Assembly (NCBI RefSeq): GCF_036492635.1
Contig: NZ_AP025307.1
Span: forward strand, 186,001 to 250,000
Length of the DNA: 64,000 nt
Direction: 5' to 3'
DNA from: Aureibacter tunicatorum
GTDB taxonomy: Bacteria; Bacteroidota; Bacteroidia; Cytophagales; Cyclobacteriaceae
A program made the position numbers and the translations under genes. Positions 48,754-58,553 of the stretch are shown piece after piece (the first letter of the stretch is position 1; each line of letters starts with the position of its first letter). The notes below the pieces were generated by a model. It did no database searches. It saw nothing but the letters and a program-made list of their open reading frames with translations, and was not told where the DNA came from.

Positions 48754-51368
48754 CGATTATTTGGCGATAAAGTCATTACAGCCCATTCCGCGAATTTCTC
48801 GTCGCTTAATGTTCTTTCTCTTGTTTGAGGGAAAAACCAGCCTTGCTGATTGTAGGCTGAAAAGTGCGGAAATTTAGTTCTTTCAGGAAGTATAATTCCA
48901 TTTCTTGAAGGATTTTCAAAGGTATCGGTGACTCTTTTTAATTCAAAATTCCTCCAGTTCGCCCATGGCATGCCATAAGAATAGAACTCAGACTCTTTTT
49001 CGAATTGCCAATCACCCTGCAAAGCATGCAAAGCTTGTTCAAGCGCTCTCCCAAATCTGATATAAGCTGGAAAAAGAATGAGCTTGCTGCATTCAGGATA
49101 TTGATCTGCACTTCGTTCAAAAGTTTCAGATTTACTATCAAGTTCTATTAATTCCCATCCTTCCAGCTCTTCATCTTGAGTTCTTGCGTAAGGGTGCATC
49201 TCATAGCCCAATGCCATTCTAGATGCTTCTGATGTGAATTTCAGAATTGGAAGACGAATAGTAACATCGCTTCCTGTTCCTCTAGTCTCTTTTCTCGTCA
49301 AAGGATTTTTAGATGGTTTAGCTCGGTCGGGGTTATGAATTTCCACTGTAAAGTCATGTTGTGACTGGTCAGTAGGACTATCTATAAAGATGTGCCTTCC
49401 ATTATGTTGTTGACTGACTTCGTTCAATAAATCCCTGCCTCTTCTAAATGTTGACAACTGTCCTAAATAGCCTTTAAGTCTTAACCTATATCTTTCAGGT
49501 AAGCGGGCGGATATTTGAAAGTGAGGACTATCTCCTAGAGTTTTCCAAGGATATGAATCTTGTCTTCTAGGATCTTCATCCTGGTCTAATTGAAATCCGA
49601 TGGATTGAGCTTGATGAGCAGTTTCTAATACTATTTCTATTTCATTTTGAATGTGTTCTAATAATTGAAAAACTACGACAGTAAGTTGAGGCATATAGGG
49701 AAGTTTTCTTCCTGAATGTTTCATCGGTATGATCGAATGATGACTATGCCAGTCATATATTCCTCTTTGCATCTCAATCAAGCAATGAATTCTATTTTGA
49801 AAAATATTGCCTTCAGAGTGTTCTATTGATTCATATTGAATCAAATGTCTATTGAGAAAGTGAACGAGTTTAAGTTCATCTTCATCCAAATTATTAAATC
49901 GATCGATTTCCAAGGCGAATTTTCTGGAAGAAAGATTATTGAATAAGCAAGTTCTATCAGGGGGAAGAGTTGTTGAAAATCCTGAGTTTGTAGCTACGGT
50001 TTCTGAATGGTGTGCAGATGTTTCTTGAGAAGTTTGCTCTTCTCTTGGTATCGCTGCTACGACTACTGTCAAAGGGCTTGGAACCTGATATTCATCTTCA
50101 TATGCTGTTTCATGGAAGGTTTGTCCTTGCGTTCTGCTGTACATTTTAATAAAAGGCATTTGGGTGAGTTGCGTATTCATTTTTTCAGCTTTGTAATATG
50201 GACTATTATGACCTGTTAGATTCTCGTCATCCTCCATTTGCATAAGAGTGGGTGAATAGGCTAGGACTTCTTGATCAGTCATGTTTTCGTGACCTTCCAT
50301 TTGGTACATAGCCATATATTTTCTCATTTGGTGCCTTTCCATTTCCATTTTTCTTCTCATCAACACACAAACATAATCTTGAGAGTCCATGCTTTCAGCA
50401 ACGACGCCGGCATGATAATTTCCTTGTTCGAACAGCCCAATGTCCTCATTATCGCTGCTTCTCATGAAAGTTACAACTGAATCGCCTAAATGAGGTTCAG
50501 CAAATTGGTTGATGCCAAATTGACGTTCCATTGCAGACAACCGTTTACGGTCATTATAATATGTTTTTTTATATTGACGATCAATGGCTTGGTGTTCAGA
50601 TCTTTTGATATTCTGAGCCATGAAATCAAGCAGCACTCTTTTTTGTTTTGGGGCTTTATCGCGAAGTGTAAGATATTTAACAAATCCTCTTAAGCCATTT
50701 ATGTCACCTTCTAAATTACCTCCTTCGGATACTATGCCAAATGGTTCATTGAGTTTAATCCCATATGGGCTTTGATTTTCATCTTTTTCAGCGCCAAACA
50801 TATATCTGCTTGGGTCTGAGCTCGCGCCTCTAAACATGAAAATAGGAAAAACGGCGTCTTGATTCTCTTTTGGTTGACTACGGTATTTTGGGTCCGGAAG
50901 CACTTCAACTTCCCAAAGGAAGTTTTCATCAATCTGTAATGCGTTGCCTGTTTTATTTAAATAAATTACAGCTTTTTGGGCAACTAGCTTCTTTCCTGTT
51001 CTTTCAATTAAAGGATCAATAGCAAAGAATGATTTTGCTCTATCGCTGGTTTTTAACACGGCCAGACTCAAATCGTCAGAAACTATAAAGTTCATTTCAT
51101 CGGGAGCAATTCTAACTCTTTCTTGATCAATATAATGAAGTTCTATGTTTTTTTCTCCTCCGTTAGCCAGTTCAACAGTTTCAGTAGTCTCATTTAGAAA
51201 GAGTCTTTGAGCAAATGTTTCTCTACCAAAAAAATGATATCGATGTTTAGGATCTTTTTTTGCTTCAAAATATGCTTGTACAGGTCCAGCAATCGAAAGA
51301 GAATTATTTCGATTGCTCGGTTTAGGGGAGCGTTTTTTTTCTTTTGAGTTGCAATGATATGTGATCAT
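48750..51368 (-). CDS. Large protein with degenerate M91 (NleD-like) metallopeptidase core
   Basis: 872 residues, no signal peptide. The N-terminus is basic, then contains IAGPVQAYFEAKK, the sort of VQ-leader seen in Bacteroidota polymorphic-toxin/contractile-injection cargo proteins (tentative). The C-terminal third has the three M91 blocks: TFRRGRDLLNEVSQQHNGRHIFI (near 640), AYIRFGRALEQALHALQG (near 773, in the place of AHExxHA; H, E, H are R, A, Q) and FENPSRNGIILPERTKF (near 814, like TEN-x-x-R...GLP-x-R). All zinc ligands of the main motif are lost. A middle region is Met/Glu-rich (residues 340-410). It shares only this core with the 7227 protein. It is transcribed after the barrel gene at 51392 (23-base gap). 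Confidence 0.6.
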   Translation of the reverse strand: MITYHCNSKEKKRSPKPSNRNNSLSIAGPVQAYFEAKKDPKHRYHFFGRETFAQRLFLNETTETVELANGGEKNIELHYIDQERVRIAPDEMNFIVSDDLSLAVLKTSDRAKSFFAIDPLIERTGKKLVAQKAVIYLNKTGNALQIDENFLWEVEVLPDPKYRSQPKENQDAVFPIFMFRGASSDPSRYMFGAEKDENQSPYGIKLNEPFGIVSEGGNLEGDINGLRGFVKYLTLRDKAPKQKRVLLDFMAQNIKRSEHQAIDRQYKKTYYNDRKRLSAMERQFGINQFAEPHLGDSVVTFMRSSDNEDIGLFEQGNYHAGVVAESMDSQDYVCVLMRRKMEMERHQMRKYMAMYQMEGHENMTDQEVLAYSPTLMQMEDDENLTGHNSPYYKAEKMNTQLTQMPFIKMYSRTQGQTFHETAYEDEYQVPSPLTVVVAAIPREEQTSQETSAHHSETVATNSGFSTTLPPDRTCLFNNLSSRKFALEIDRFNNLDEDELKLVHFLNRHLIQYESIEHSEGNIFQNRIHCLIEMQRGIYDWHSHHSIIPMKHSGRKLPYMPQLTVVVFQLLEHIQNEIEIVLETAHQAQSIGFQLDQDEDPRRQDSYPWKTLGDSPHFQISARLPERYRLRLKGYLGQLSTFRRGRDLLNEVSQQHNGRHIFIDSPTDQSQHDFTVEIHNPDRAKPSKNPLTRKETRGTGSDVTIRLPILKFTSEASRMALGYEMHPYARTQDEELEGWELIELDSKSETFERSADQYPECSKLILFPAYIRFGRALEQALHALQGDWQFEKESEFYSYGMPWANWRNFELKRVTDTFENPSRNGIILPERTKFPHFSAYNQQGWFFPQTRERTLSDEKFAEWAVMTLSPNNR

Positions 51369-51391
51369 TTAATGAAGGAAGGCATGAAACT

Positions 51392-52003
51392 TTAATCCAG
51401 TAATTTGCCGAAGAATTTCGTAAGCTTGAAGCCGAATGTATAATTCCAGTATTCTTTTCTAATGTCAAAAGCCAATTCTGGAGCTACATAAAAATCATTT
51501 GCAATAAATAGGTTGTATTCAACGCCTACTTTCCAAACAAACAAATTGTTGTCGCGCTCAAATTCGTACCCTGCTCCTCCGAAAATTTCCAGCCCGCTGA
51601 TTATATCATAATACACGACCAGTGATGATACGATGACGTTGTCTCGGGCCAAGATATCGCCACTATGGCTAATCGCATATTTTTCAAGCTCTATGTCATT
51701 GATTATACCTATTCCTAATCGATTATTGACTTTGTATTGGTAATTTACACCCCATGTCTGCACGTACCGAGGAGACTCGTTGACTGAGCTGACATTTAGA
51801 CGATTGCTTTGAATTTGATCAATGTCATGCTCTGAAATAGATTCTGGTATGAATGTTAATCCATTTAGTATCGAAATAGAATGCCTTTTATATGAATGAT
51901 GGTGATTTTTTTTAGAGCTTTCGTGATCGCGGTGATCTGTTTTATTTTGGGCAAAAACCGAAATCGATAGTATTGTAAAGATAATTAGTAATAATTTTGC
52001 CAT
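51392..52003 (-). CDS. Outer-membrane beta-barrel protein with His-rich N-terminus
   Basis: 203 residues. Signal peptide MAKLLLIIFTILSISVFAQ, then a His/Lys/Asp-rich segment (DHRDHESSKKNHHHSYKRH) and alternating hydrophobic strands (YVQTWGVNYQYKVNNRLGIGI, WKVGVEYNLFIANDFYVAPELAFD) ending in an aromatic-containing strand (YTFGFKLTKFFGKLLD). This is the pattern of a small outer-membrane barrel. The His cluster may bind metal. It lies 23 bases upstream of the 872-residue M91-like gene on the same strand, so the two are likely cotranscribed. Confidence 0.75.
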   Translation of the reverse strand: MAKLLLIIFTILSISVFAQNKTDHRDHESSKKNHHHSYKRHSISILNGLTFIPESISEHDIDQIQSNRLNVSSVNESPRYVQTWGVNYQYKVNNRLGIGIINDIELEKYAISHSGDILARDNVIVSSLVVYYDIISGLEIFGGAGYEFERDNNLFVWKVGVEYNLFIANDFYVAPELAFDIRKEYWNYTFGFKLTKFFGKLLD

Positions 52004-52080
52004 AAAATTGTGTGTTTATACTCAATAATGAAGATATTACTTTTTTGTTTTTCAATCATATAACAAATATTAAGATTCGT

Positions 52081-52542
52081 ATGTATAAAGATTTTGACTT
52101 TTCAGTTAAGAAGTTCGATCAACTGACTGTCAGAGAGCTTTATGAGATAATAAAGCTCAGAGTGGATGTTTTTGTAGTGGAACAAAATTGCCCTTATAAT
52201 GAATTGGATGGCAAGGATTTTAAAGCATTGCATTTATTGATGAATGATAAAAATAATGTTCTGGCAGGGTATCTTAGAATATTGCCTGAAGGACTATCAT
52301 ATGAGACGCCTTCATTGGGAAGGATAGTTATAGCGCCTAATTTTAGAAAAAACAAATTAGGCAGAATACTTGTCCAAAAAGGAATTGATTTTGTTGTTGA
52401 AAGTTTTGGAAAGCAGAAAATCACAATTGGTGCGCAAGCTGCTTTAGAAAATTTCTATAATGAATTAGGGTTTGTGAAGATTTCCGAAGTATATCTTGAG
52501 GATGGAATTCCTCATATGGATATGAGGTTTTCTCACAATTGA
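52081..52542 (+). CDS. GNAT acetyltransferase, ElaA-like
   Basis: 153 residues from the ATG at 52081, the usual length for ElaA; the frame is open further up from a GTG, but that part is not conserved-looking. It has LRVDVFVVEQNCPYNELDGKD at the start and the acetyl-CoA motif LGRIVIAPNFRKNKLGRILV, followed by IGAQAALENFYNELGF. ElaA proteins acetylate unknown small molecules or proteins. Divergent from the barrel gene. Confidence 0.9.
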   Translation: MYKDFDFSVKKFDQLTVRELYEIIKLRVDVFVVEQNCPYNELDGKDFKALHLLMNDKNNVLAGYLRILPEGLSYETPSLGRIVIAPNFRKNKLGRILVQKGIDFVVESFGKQKITIGAQAALENFYNELGFVKISEVYLEDGIPHMDMRFSHN

Positions 52543-52639
52543 TATATTTTTCAAATATGCTTTAATATTTAGAAGAGAAATTTCATAATTATAAAAATTA
52601 TATATAAATAGATATTATTTTGAAATAAATAAATATTTT

Positions 52640-53821
52640 ATGTTGAGTCATTCATTCCGCAAAAATCATTTTTTTTGGATTTTTTTATTGACACTAGGAT
52701 TGTTTTCCTGTAAAAAAAATGAGCAAAAAGCTTTGCCGCCTTCAAAAGTTGAAGTGGTGAAGATTAAGATTAAAGATGTGCCTATTTATAAAGAATTCGT
52801 TGGTCAAGTTTACGGCCAAGTGGATATTCCAATAAGAGCGCGTGTTGATGGATATTTGGAAGGACTTTACTTCGATGAAGGAAGAAAAGTTAAAAAAGGA
52901 CAGTTGCTTTATTCTATAGACGCTCAGCCATTCGAGGCTGAAGTGGCGCAAATGGAAAGCCAACTTGCCGAGGCTAAAATTAGATTAATTAAGAGCAAAA
53001 ACGATCTTGATAGATATATTCCATTGGCCGAGATCAATGCGGTAAGTCAAAGCGATCTTGATGCTGTTGAAGCCGAATATGGAGCTGCGCAGGAGGCAGT
53101 AAAAGCGGCTCAGGCTAGTTTAAGAATTGCTAAGATTAATTTGAGCTATACAAGAATTCATTCGCCAATTAATGGCTTGATTGGTAGAACAAAAGCTAAA
53201 GTTGGTGAATATGTAGGACGTGACCCGAATCCTGTTATTCTAAACCAAGTTTCAGAGATAGATACTATTCTTGTTCAGTTCTTTATTACTGAAAAAGATT
53301 ATTTACTAATGGCTAGACGCTATATAGTTGAAGGAGAAACTCCTGCTTCCTTGTCTGAAGTTGAAGAAGATGAGGTGTCTCAGAGCACCGACTTAAGCTT
53401 GATACTTGCTGATGGATCGACTTTTGAGTATAAAGGCAAGTTTGATTTTTTGGATAGAGAAGTTGATCCTACTACTGGATCCATATTGGTCCAGGCTTCG
53501 TTTCCAAATCCAATCAATTTGATCAGGCCGGGACAATTTGCGAAAGTAAAAGCGAATGTAGAGGATATTGAGGGAGCTTATGTTATTCCTCAAAAGTGTG
53601 TTGTTAGTTTTCAAGGAAAGAACTTTGTCTATGTAGTTGGCAAGGATAATCAGGTCGAGCAAAAAAGCGTGACTTTAGGGCCTAATTACAAGGATTACTC
53701 TGTAGTGCTTACAGGACTTGAATCAACAGATATGGTTGTGGTTGAAGGGTTGCAAAAAGTTAGAATAGGAGCAACAGTCAACCCTGTAGAGGTAGAGTTC
53801 AAGTCAAATTACGTGGAATAA
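52640..53821 (+). CDS. RND efflux periplasmic adaptor lipoprotein
   Basis: 393 residues with a signal peptide and lipobox LGLFSC (Cys24). Membrane-fusion protein architecture of the AcrA/MexA type: barrel-lipoyl half (VYGQVDIPIRARVDGYL, FDEGRKVKKGQLLYSID), an alpha-helical hairpin (EAEVAQMESQLAEAKIRL ... AAQASLRIAKINLSYT) and the second lipoyl half IHSPINGLIGRT. A C-terminal beta-barrel/MP domain (GQFAKVKANVEDIEGAYVIPQKCVV) completes it. First gene of the efflux operon, 4 bases before the RND pump. Confidence 0.94.
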   Translation: MLSHSFRKNHFFWIFLLTLGLFSCKKNEQKALPPSKVEVVKIKIKDVPIYKEFVGQVYGQVDIPIRARVDGYLEGLYFDEGRKVKKGQLLYSIDAQPFEAEVAQMESQLAEAKIRLIKSKNDLDRYIPLAEINAVSQSDLDAVEAEYGAAQEAVKAAQASLRIAKINLSYTRIHSPINGLIGRTKAKVGEYVGRDPNPVILNQVSEIDTILVQFFITEKDYLLMARRYIVEGETPASLSEVEEDEVSQSTDLSLILADGSTFEYKGKFDFLDREVDPTTGSILVQASFPNPINLIRPGQFAKVKANVEDIEGAYVIPQKCVVSFQGKNFVYVVGKDNQVEQKSVTLGPNYKDYSVVLTGLESTDMVVVEGLQKVRIGATVNPVEVEFKSNYVE

Positions 53822-53825
53822 GGCT

Positions 53826-56800
53826 ATGGAAAATAAGTTAAAAGAAAACTTTTTCGCCAAAAGGCCGATAATGGCCTTTGTGATTTCAATCATTACTGTA
53901 ATCGTCGGTTTTGTATCTCTGTTTCGTCTTCCGATTGAGCAATATCCGGAATTGACGCCGCCGATTGTACAGGTGATTGCTTCTTATGTTGGAGCAAATG
54001 CTGTCAGTGTTGAAAATTCCGTTGCCGCTCCTTTGGAACAGGAGATCAATGGTGTGGATAATATGATTTATATGAAATCCACCAATGCGAATGACGGAAC
54101 AATGAATATTCAGGTTTCTTTCGATATAGGAACAGATCCTGATTTGAATACTGTTTTTACTCAAAACAGAGTTTCGGCGGCCACTCCAAAGCTTCCGGAA
54201 GAAGTTAAAAGGTATGGTGTGACAACTAGAAAGTCGCTTCCGAATATTTTGATGTTGGCAACTTTGACATCTGACAAAGCTGAATATGATCAAAATTTTT
54301 TGGGCAACTATGCTTTGATCAATATCAGGGATGTACTTTCAAGGATACCGGGTATTGGTAGAGTGGATGTGCTAGGAGCGAGTGAGTATTCGATGAGAAT
54401 ATGGGTAAAACCGGATTTGCTTGCTAAGTTGGGAATTACTATTCCTGAAATGATAAATTCCATTCAGGAGCAAAACGCAATTGTGCCCGGAGGTAAATTT
54501 GGCGCTGAGCCAGCACCTAAGGGAACAGAATTTACTTATACTGTTCGATTGCCAGATCGATTAGCTACTGAGAAGGAGTTTGGGAATATTGTAATCAGAA
54601 CTAATTCCGATGGTAGTTTGGTGAAAATAAAAGATGTTGCCAGAGTTGAGTTGGGTGTTGAAACGTATAACGCCTTTACAAGACTTGATAAGAATACTGC
54701 ATCGATTATCGCAATTTACCAGTCTCCGGGTTCTAATGCCGTTGAGCTGGCTGAAGAAGTTCAAACAACCTTAAATGAGCTTTCTGAGAGTTTTCCTGAA
54801 GGAGTAACGCATACCATATCTTTGGATACAACTAAGCCAATTACTGCGGGTATTAAGGAAATTGTGATAACACTGATTGTTGCCTTGATTTTGGTTATTT
54901 TAGTGGTATTTGTTTTCATTCAAGACTGGAGAGCGACTTTAATTCCTACTTTGGCTATTCCTGTTTCGCTTATAGGTGCATTCATATTGTTTCCTTTGTT
55001 GGGCTTTACGGTCAATGTGCTCTCATTATTAGGTTTAGTGCTTGCTATCGGTATTGTGGTTGATGATGCTATTGTGGTGGTGGAAGCGGTCCAAGTGTAT
55101 GTGGATGAAGGCATGGATCGTAAACAAGCGGTGAGCAAGGCGATGTCAGAAGTAACAGCTCCTGTAATTGCGACGACTTTGGTGCTTGTAGCGGTATTTA
55201 TACCTGTTGCCGCAATGGGAGGAATTACAGGTAGACTTTATCAGCAATTTGCGATTACTGTAGCCGTTTCTGTATGTTTTTCTTCAGTGAACGCTCTTAC
55301 ACTAAGTCCAGCGCTTTGTTCGATATTATTGAAAAAAACAGAGCCAATGGGTGGACCTTTGGGAGCATTTTTCAAATGGTTTAATAAGATTTTTGATAGA
55401 TCAACAAACTCTTATATGTCTTTCACAAAAGTTGTTGCCAGAAAGATCAAAAGAGGAGTTGTGTTTATCTTAATTGTTGTCGTTGGAGCGGGGATATTTG
55501 GCAAATTCGTGCCAAGTGGATTCATTCCAGAAGAGGATATGGGATATTTCTTTATTAATGTTCAATTGCCGGATGCGGCATCTCTTCAAAGAACCGACAA
55601 AGTAACGAAGGATATAGAGCAAATGCTTGAAGGCGTTGGCGAAATAGAATATATTACTACTGCCGCAGGGTATAGCTTGTTGTCTGGAAGTTTATCTTCG
55701 AATTCCGGTTTCTTGTTTGTTAGTTTGAAGGAGTGGGACAAAAGAGATTTGACTGCGAAAGAAGTCGTACAGAAGGTCAATGGCATTTTATATCAAAATG
55801 TTATCGCGGCTCAAGCCTTTGCTTTTGGTCCTCCAGCAATTCCAGGTTTAGGAACAGGTTCTGGGTTTTCAATAGTGATTCAGGATAGAGGAGGAAATAC
55901 TCCGGCATACTTAGCTGAAAATACAAATAAGTTCTTGCAAGCTGCTAACTCTAGGCCTGAGATTGCATCCGCTTTTACGACATTCCAAGCTAATGTGCCT
56001 CAGAAATATATTGACTTGAATACAGATAAGATTCTTAAAACGGGAGTCACCTTAACAGATGTTTATACTACTTTCGGTTCCTTTTTAGGTGGCGCCTATG
56101 TGAATGACTTCAATAGATTTGGTAGGCTTTATAAAGCTTATATTCAAGCGGAGCCTGAATACAGGCAGAATTCCAAAGGTTTGGAGTTGTTTTTCGTCAA
56201 AGGAAGGGAAGGAAACAGTGTTCCTCTATCTACGCTTGTTGATGTGAAAGATGTTGTAGGTCCTGAATATACAAACAGGTTTAACTTATTACGTTCTGTG
56301 GAAGTGAATGGTGCCGCATCGCCTGGTTTTACCTCAGATGAAGCTCTTACTGCTCTTGAAGAAGTAGCGGCTGAAGTTCTTCCATCCGATATGCAATATT
56401 CTTGGACGGGTATGTCTTATCAAGAAAAGAAAGCTTCGGGAGCTGGAATGATCATATTTGTTTTCTCCTTGATTTTCGTGTTTTTGATTCTTGCGGCTCA
56501 ATATGAGAGTTGGTCATTGCCATTAAGTATTCTATTAGGAACACCTTTTGCGATTTTCGGAGCAATGATGATGTTGTTTGTTGCTAGATTATTCAGTCCT
56601 TCATTTGAAAATAACATTTTTGCCCAAATTTCATTGGTAATGTTGATAGCCATGGCTGCGAAGAATGCCATTCTTATTGTTGAGTTTGCCAAGATTAGGT
56701 TTGATGAGGGAATGAACTTGTATGATGCAGCGATCAATGCGGCAAAATCAAGATTTAGGCCGATATTAATGACTGCATTCTCTTTTATTTTGGGAGTATT

Positions 56801-57002
56801 GCCTTTGGTTATCGCAACTGGAGCTGGAGCCGAGGCTAGAAAAGTCATGGGAATGGCCTTGCTTGGGGGAATGACAGTAGCGACTATATTGGGAGTCTTT
56901 ATGTATCCAATGCTTTTTGTATTGATAGGAAAGCTTTTCAAATATGAGCAAAAACGAGACAAATCGAACGCAAAAAATGGATTAGGAAATGAGAGCGTAT
57001 AA
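53826..57002 (+). CDS. RND multidrug efflux permease, HAE1 (AcrB) family
   Basis: 1058 residues with the twelve-helix RND layout and two large periplasmic loops. N-terminus FFAKRPIMAFVISIITVIVG; porter signatures LPIEQYPELTPP and VDNMIYMKSTN; TM4 proton-relay segment GIVVDDAIVVVEAVQ with two acidic residues; TM10-11 AMAAKNAILIVEFAK and RFRPILMTAFSFILGVLPL. Drives proton-coupled export of hydrophobic compounds through the adaptor and outer-membrane factor encoded on either side. Its 3' end overlaps the next gene by 14 bases. Confidence 0.96.
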   Translation: MENKLKENFFAKRPIMAFVISIITVIVGFVSLFRLPIEQYPELTPPIVQVIASYVGANAVSVENSVAAPLEQEINGVDNMIYMKSTNANDGTMNIQVSFDIGTDPDLNTVFTQNRVSAATPKLPEEVKRYGVTTRKSLPNILMLATLTSDKAEYDQNFLGNYALINIRDVLSRIPGIGRVDVLGASEYSMRIWVKPDLLAKLGITIPEMINSIQEQNAIVPGGKFGAEPAPKGTEFTYTVRLPDRLATEKEFGNIVIRTNSDGSLVKIKDVARVELGVETYNAFTRLDKNTASIIAIYQSPGSNAVELAEEVQTTLNELSESFPEGVTHTISLDTTKPITAGIKEIVITLIVALILVILVVFVFIQDWRATLIPTLAIPVSLIGAFILFPLLGFTVNVLSLLGLVLAIGIVVDDAIVVVEAVQVYVDEGMDRKQAVSKAMSEVTAPVIATTLVLVAVFIPVAAMGGITGRLYQQFAITVAVSVCFSSVNALTLSPALCSILLKKTEPMGGPLGAFFKWFNKIFDRSTNSYMSFTKVVARKIKRGVVFILIVVVGAGIFGKFVPSGFIPEEDMGYFFINVQLPDAASLQRTDKVTKDIEQMLEGVGEIEYITTAAGYSLLSGSLSSNSGFLFVSLKEWDKRDLTAKEVVQKVNGILYQNVIAAQAFAFGPPAIPGLGTGSGFSIVIQDRGGNTPAYLAENTNKFLQAANSRPEIASAFTTFQANVPQKYIDLNTDKILKTGVTLTDVYTTFGSFLGGAYVNDFNRFGRLYKAYIQAEPEYRQNSKGLELFFVKGREGNSVPLSTLVDVKDVVGPEYTNRFNLLRSVEVNGAASPGFTSDEALTALEEVAAEVLPSDMQYSWTGMSYQEKKASGAGMIIFVFSLIFVFLILAAQYESWSLPLSILLGTPFAIFGAMMMLFVARLFSPSFENNIFAQISLVMLIAMAAKNAILIVEFAKIRFDEGMNLYDAAINAAKSRFRPILMTAFSFILGVLPLVIATGAGAEARKVMGMALLGGMTVATILGVFMYPMLFVLIGKLFKYEQKRDKSNAKNGLGNESV

Positions 57003-58404
57003 AATTCATATAGCAATATTTCTGGCCTTTGTATTATCGCTTGGCAGTTGTAAAATTGGCAAGAATTATAAAGGAATAGAAGTGGAGATGCCGGAAGACT
57101 ATCTGCAAACCCACAATAGTCTTGAAGAAGATTATAATCTCAAATGGTGGGATTTGATTGATGACCCTGTTTTGGACTCTTTGATTAGAGTTGGTCTTGA
57201 AAATAACAAGGATTTGGAGATAGCGGCTCAAAGAGTTATTCAAGCTAGAGCCGAGCTAGCTGTGCAAAAAGTTGAGCTCCTTCCAAAATTAAACTATCAA
57301 GGCCAGGCTCAGCGAGGTAATGTGATACAAGGCGGTGTTCCAACAAATGGTGGACCTGGAAATATATTCGTAGGAGCAGGTAGTTTGTCATGGGAAATTG
57401 ACTTTTGGGGCAAGTTTCGCAGATTAAGCGAAGCTGCTCAAGCTCAGTTGTTGGCTTCGGAATTTGGCATGAGGGCTGTTCAAGTAGGATTAATTAGCCA
57501 AATAGCAACTACTTATTTCCAGTTGTTGGATTTTAGATCTCGATTGAATATTTCACGTATGACTTTGTCGTCAAGAGATAGTTCGGTTGCTTTGGTGGAA
57601 GCAAGGTTCATTGCTGGTATTGTGCCTGAAATTGACTTGAACCAAGCGCAGATTCAGAGAGCTATTGCGGCTGCATCTATTCCATTGTATGAAAGATCAG
57701 CTGTTCAAACAGAGAATACATTAAGCAACCTGATAGGAGATAATCCTCAAAAAATCAGATCAGGAAAAAGTCTTGAAAATCAAAAAATGTATGTTGATAT
57801 TCCGACAGGATTGCCTTCAACATTGTTGAATAGAAGGCCTGATATTCTTCAAGCTGAGCAGATAGTTATTTCTCAAAATGCCAGTGTTGGTGTTGCTCAA
57901 GCAATGAGATTCCCATCTTTCAATCTTACAGGTTTGTTAGGATTGGCCAGTAATGATCTATCGACAATTACAGATGGATGGCCGGCATGGAATATTCAAG
58001 GTGGTTTGACAGGTCCTTTATTTAATTGGGGACAAAACTTGAGAAGAGTTGAAATCGCCAAAAGCCAACATAAAGAATCAATTATCGCTTATGAAAACAC
58101 TGTTATAACAGCGCTATCTGAAGTAGAGAATGCATTGATTGGAATTAAGACGCTAAAAGATGAAGTAGAGGTAAGAATCGCCCATGTTGAGGCGGCAAAT
58201 AACGCTTTGTTTCTTTCAAAAGAAAGATATGACAAAGGGGTAACGAGTTATTTGGAATATTTGGAAGCTCAGAGGCAATCATTTGACGCTCAACTAGGTT
58301 TAGCACAAGCTAGACAAGAACTATTAAGCTCATACGCTTTGATATATAAAGCCTTAGGTGGCGGTTGGTTGGATGAAGATGAAGAGACTGTTACTCAGCC
58401 TTAA
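56989..58404 (+). CDS. TolC-like outer-membrane factor lipoprotein (NodT family)
   Basis: 471 residues with signal peptide and lipobox LGSC. Two repeats of the outer-membrane efflux protein domain: first with SLSWEIDFWGKFRRLSEAAQAQLLASE, second with LLNRRPDILQAEQIVISQNASVGVAQAMRFPSFNL and LTGPLFNWGQNLRRVEIAKSQ. It forms the trimeric channel for the RND pump encoded directly upstream (14-base overlap). Last gene of the operon; a strong terminator follows. Confidence 0.95.
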   Translation: MRAYKIHIAIFLAFVLSLGSCKIGKNYKGIEVEMPEDYLQTHNSLEEDYNLKWWDLIDDPVLDSLIRVGLENNKDLEIAAQRVIQARAELAVQKVELLPKLNYQGQAQRGNVIQGGVPTNGGPGNIFVGAGSLSWEIDFWGKFRRLSEAAQAQLLASEFGMRAVQVGLISQIATTYFQLLDFRSRLNISRMTLSSRDSSVALVEARFIAGIVPEIDLNQAQIQRAIAAASIPLYERSAVQTENTLSNLIGDNPQKIRSGKSLENQKMYVDIPTGLPSTLLNRRPDILQAEQIVISQNASVGVAQAMRFPSFNLTGLLGLASNDLSTITDGWPAWNIQGGLTGPLFNWGQNLRRVEIAKSQHKESIIAYENTVITALSEVENALIGIKTLKDEVEVRIAHVEAANNALFLSKERYDKGVTSYLEYLEAQRQSFDAQLGLAQARQELLSSYALIYKALGGGWLDEDEETVTQP

Positions 58405-58441
58405 TTTTATCAAATAAATAATTATTAATTTTTAGTTGTTA

Positions 58442-58472
58442 AAAGTTGTTCTAGTAAGAGCAACTTTTTTTT
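58442..58472 (+). terminator. Terminator of the RND efflux operon
   Basis: AAAGTTG-TTCT / AGAG-CAACTTT stem with an AGTA loop, followed by a run of eight T bases, 38 bases past the operon's last stop. Confidence 0.9.
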
Positions 58473-58553
58473 ATGAAATTTTTAATTGGTATATACTTAA
58501 TTGCCGCATAAGTTCGTTATAAGTTTCAAGATGTGATAATTAAGTTTAAAAAT

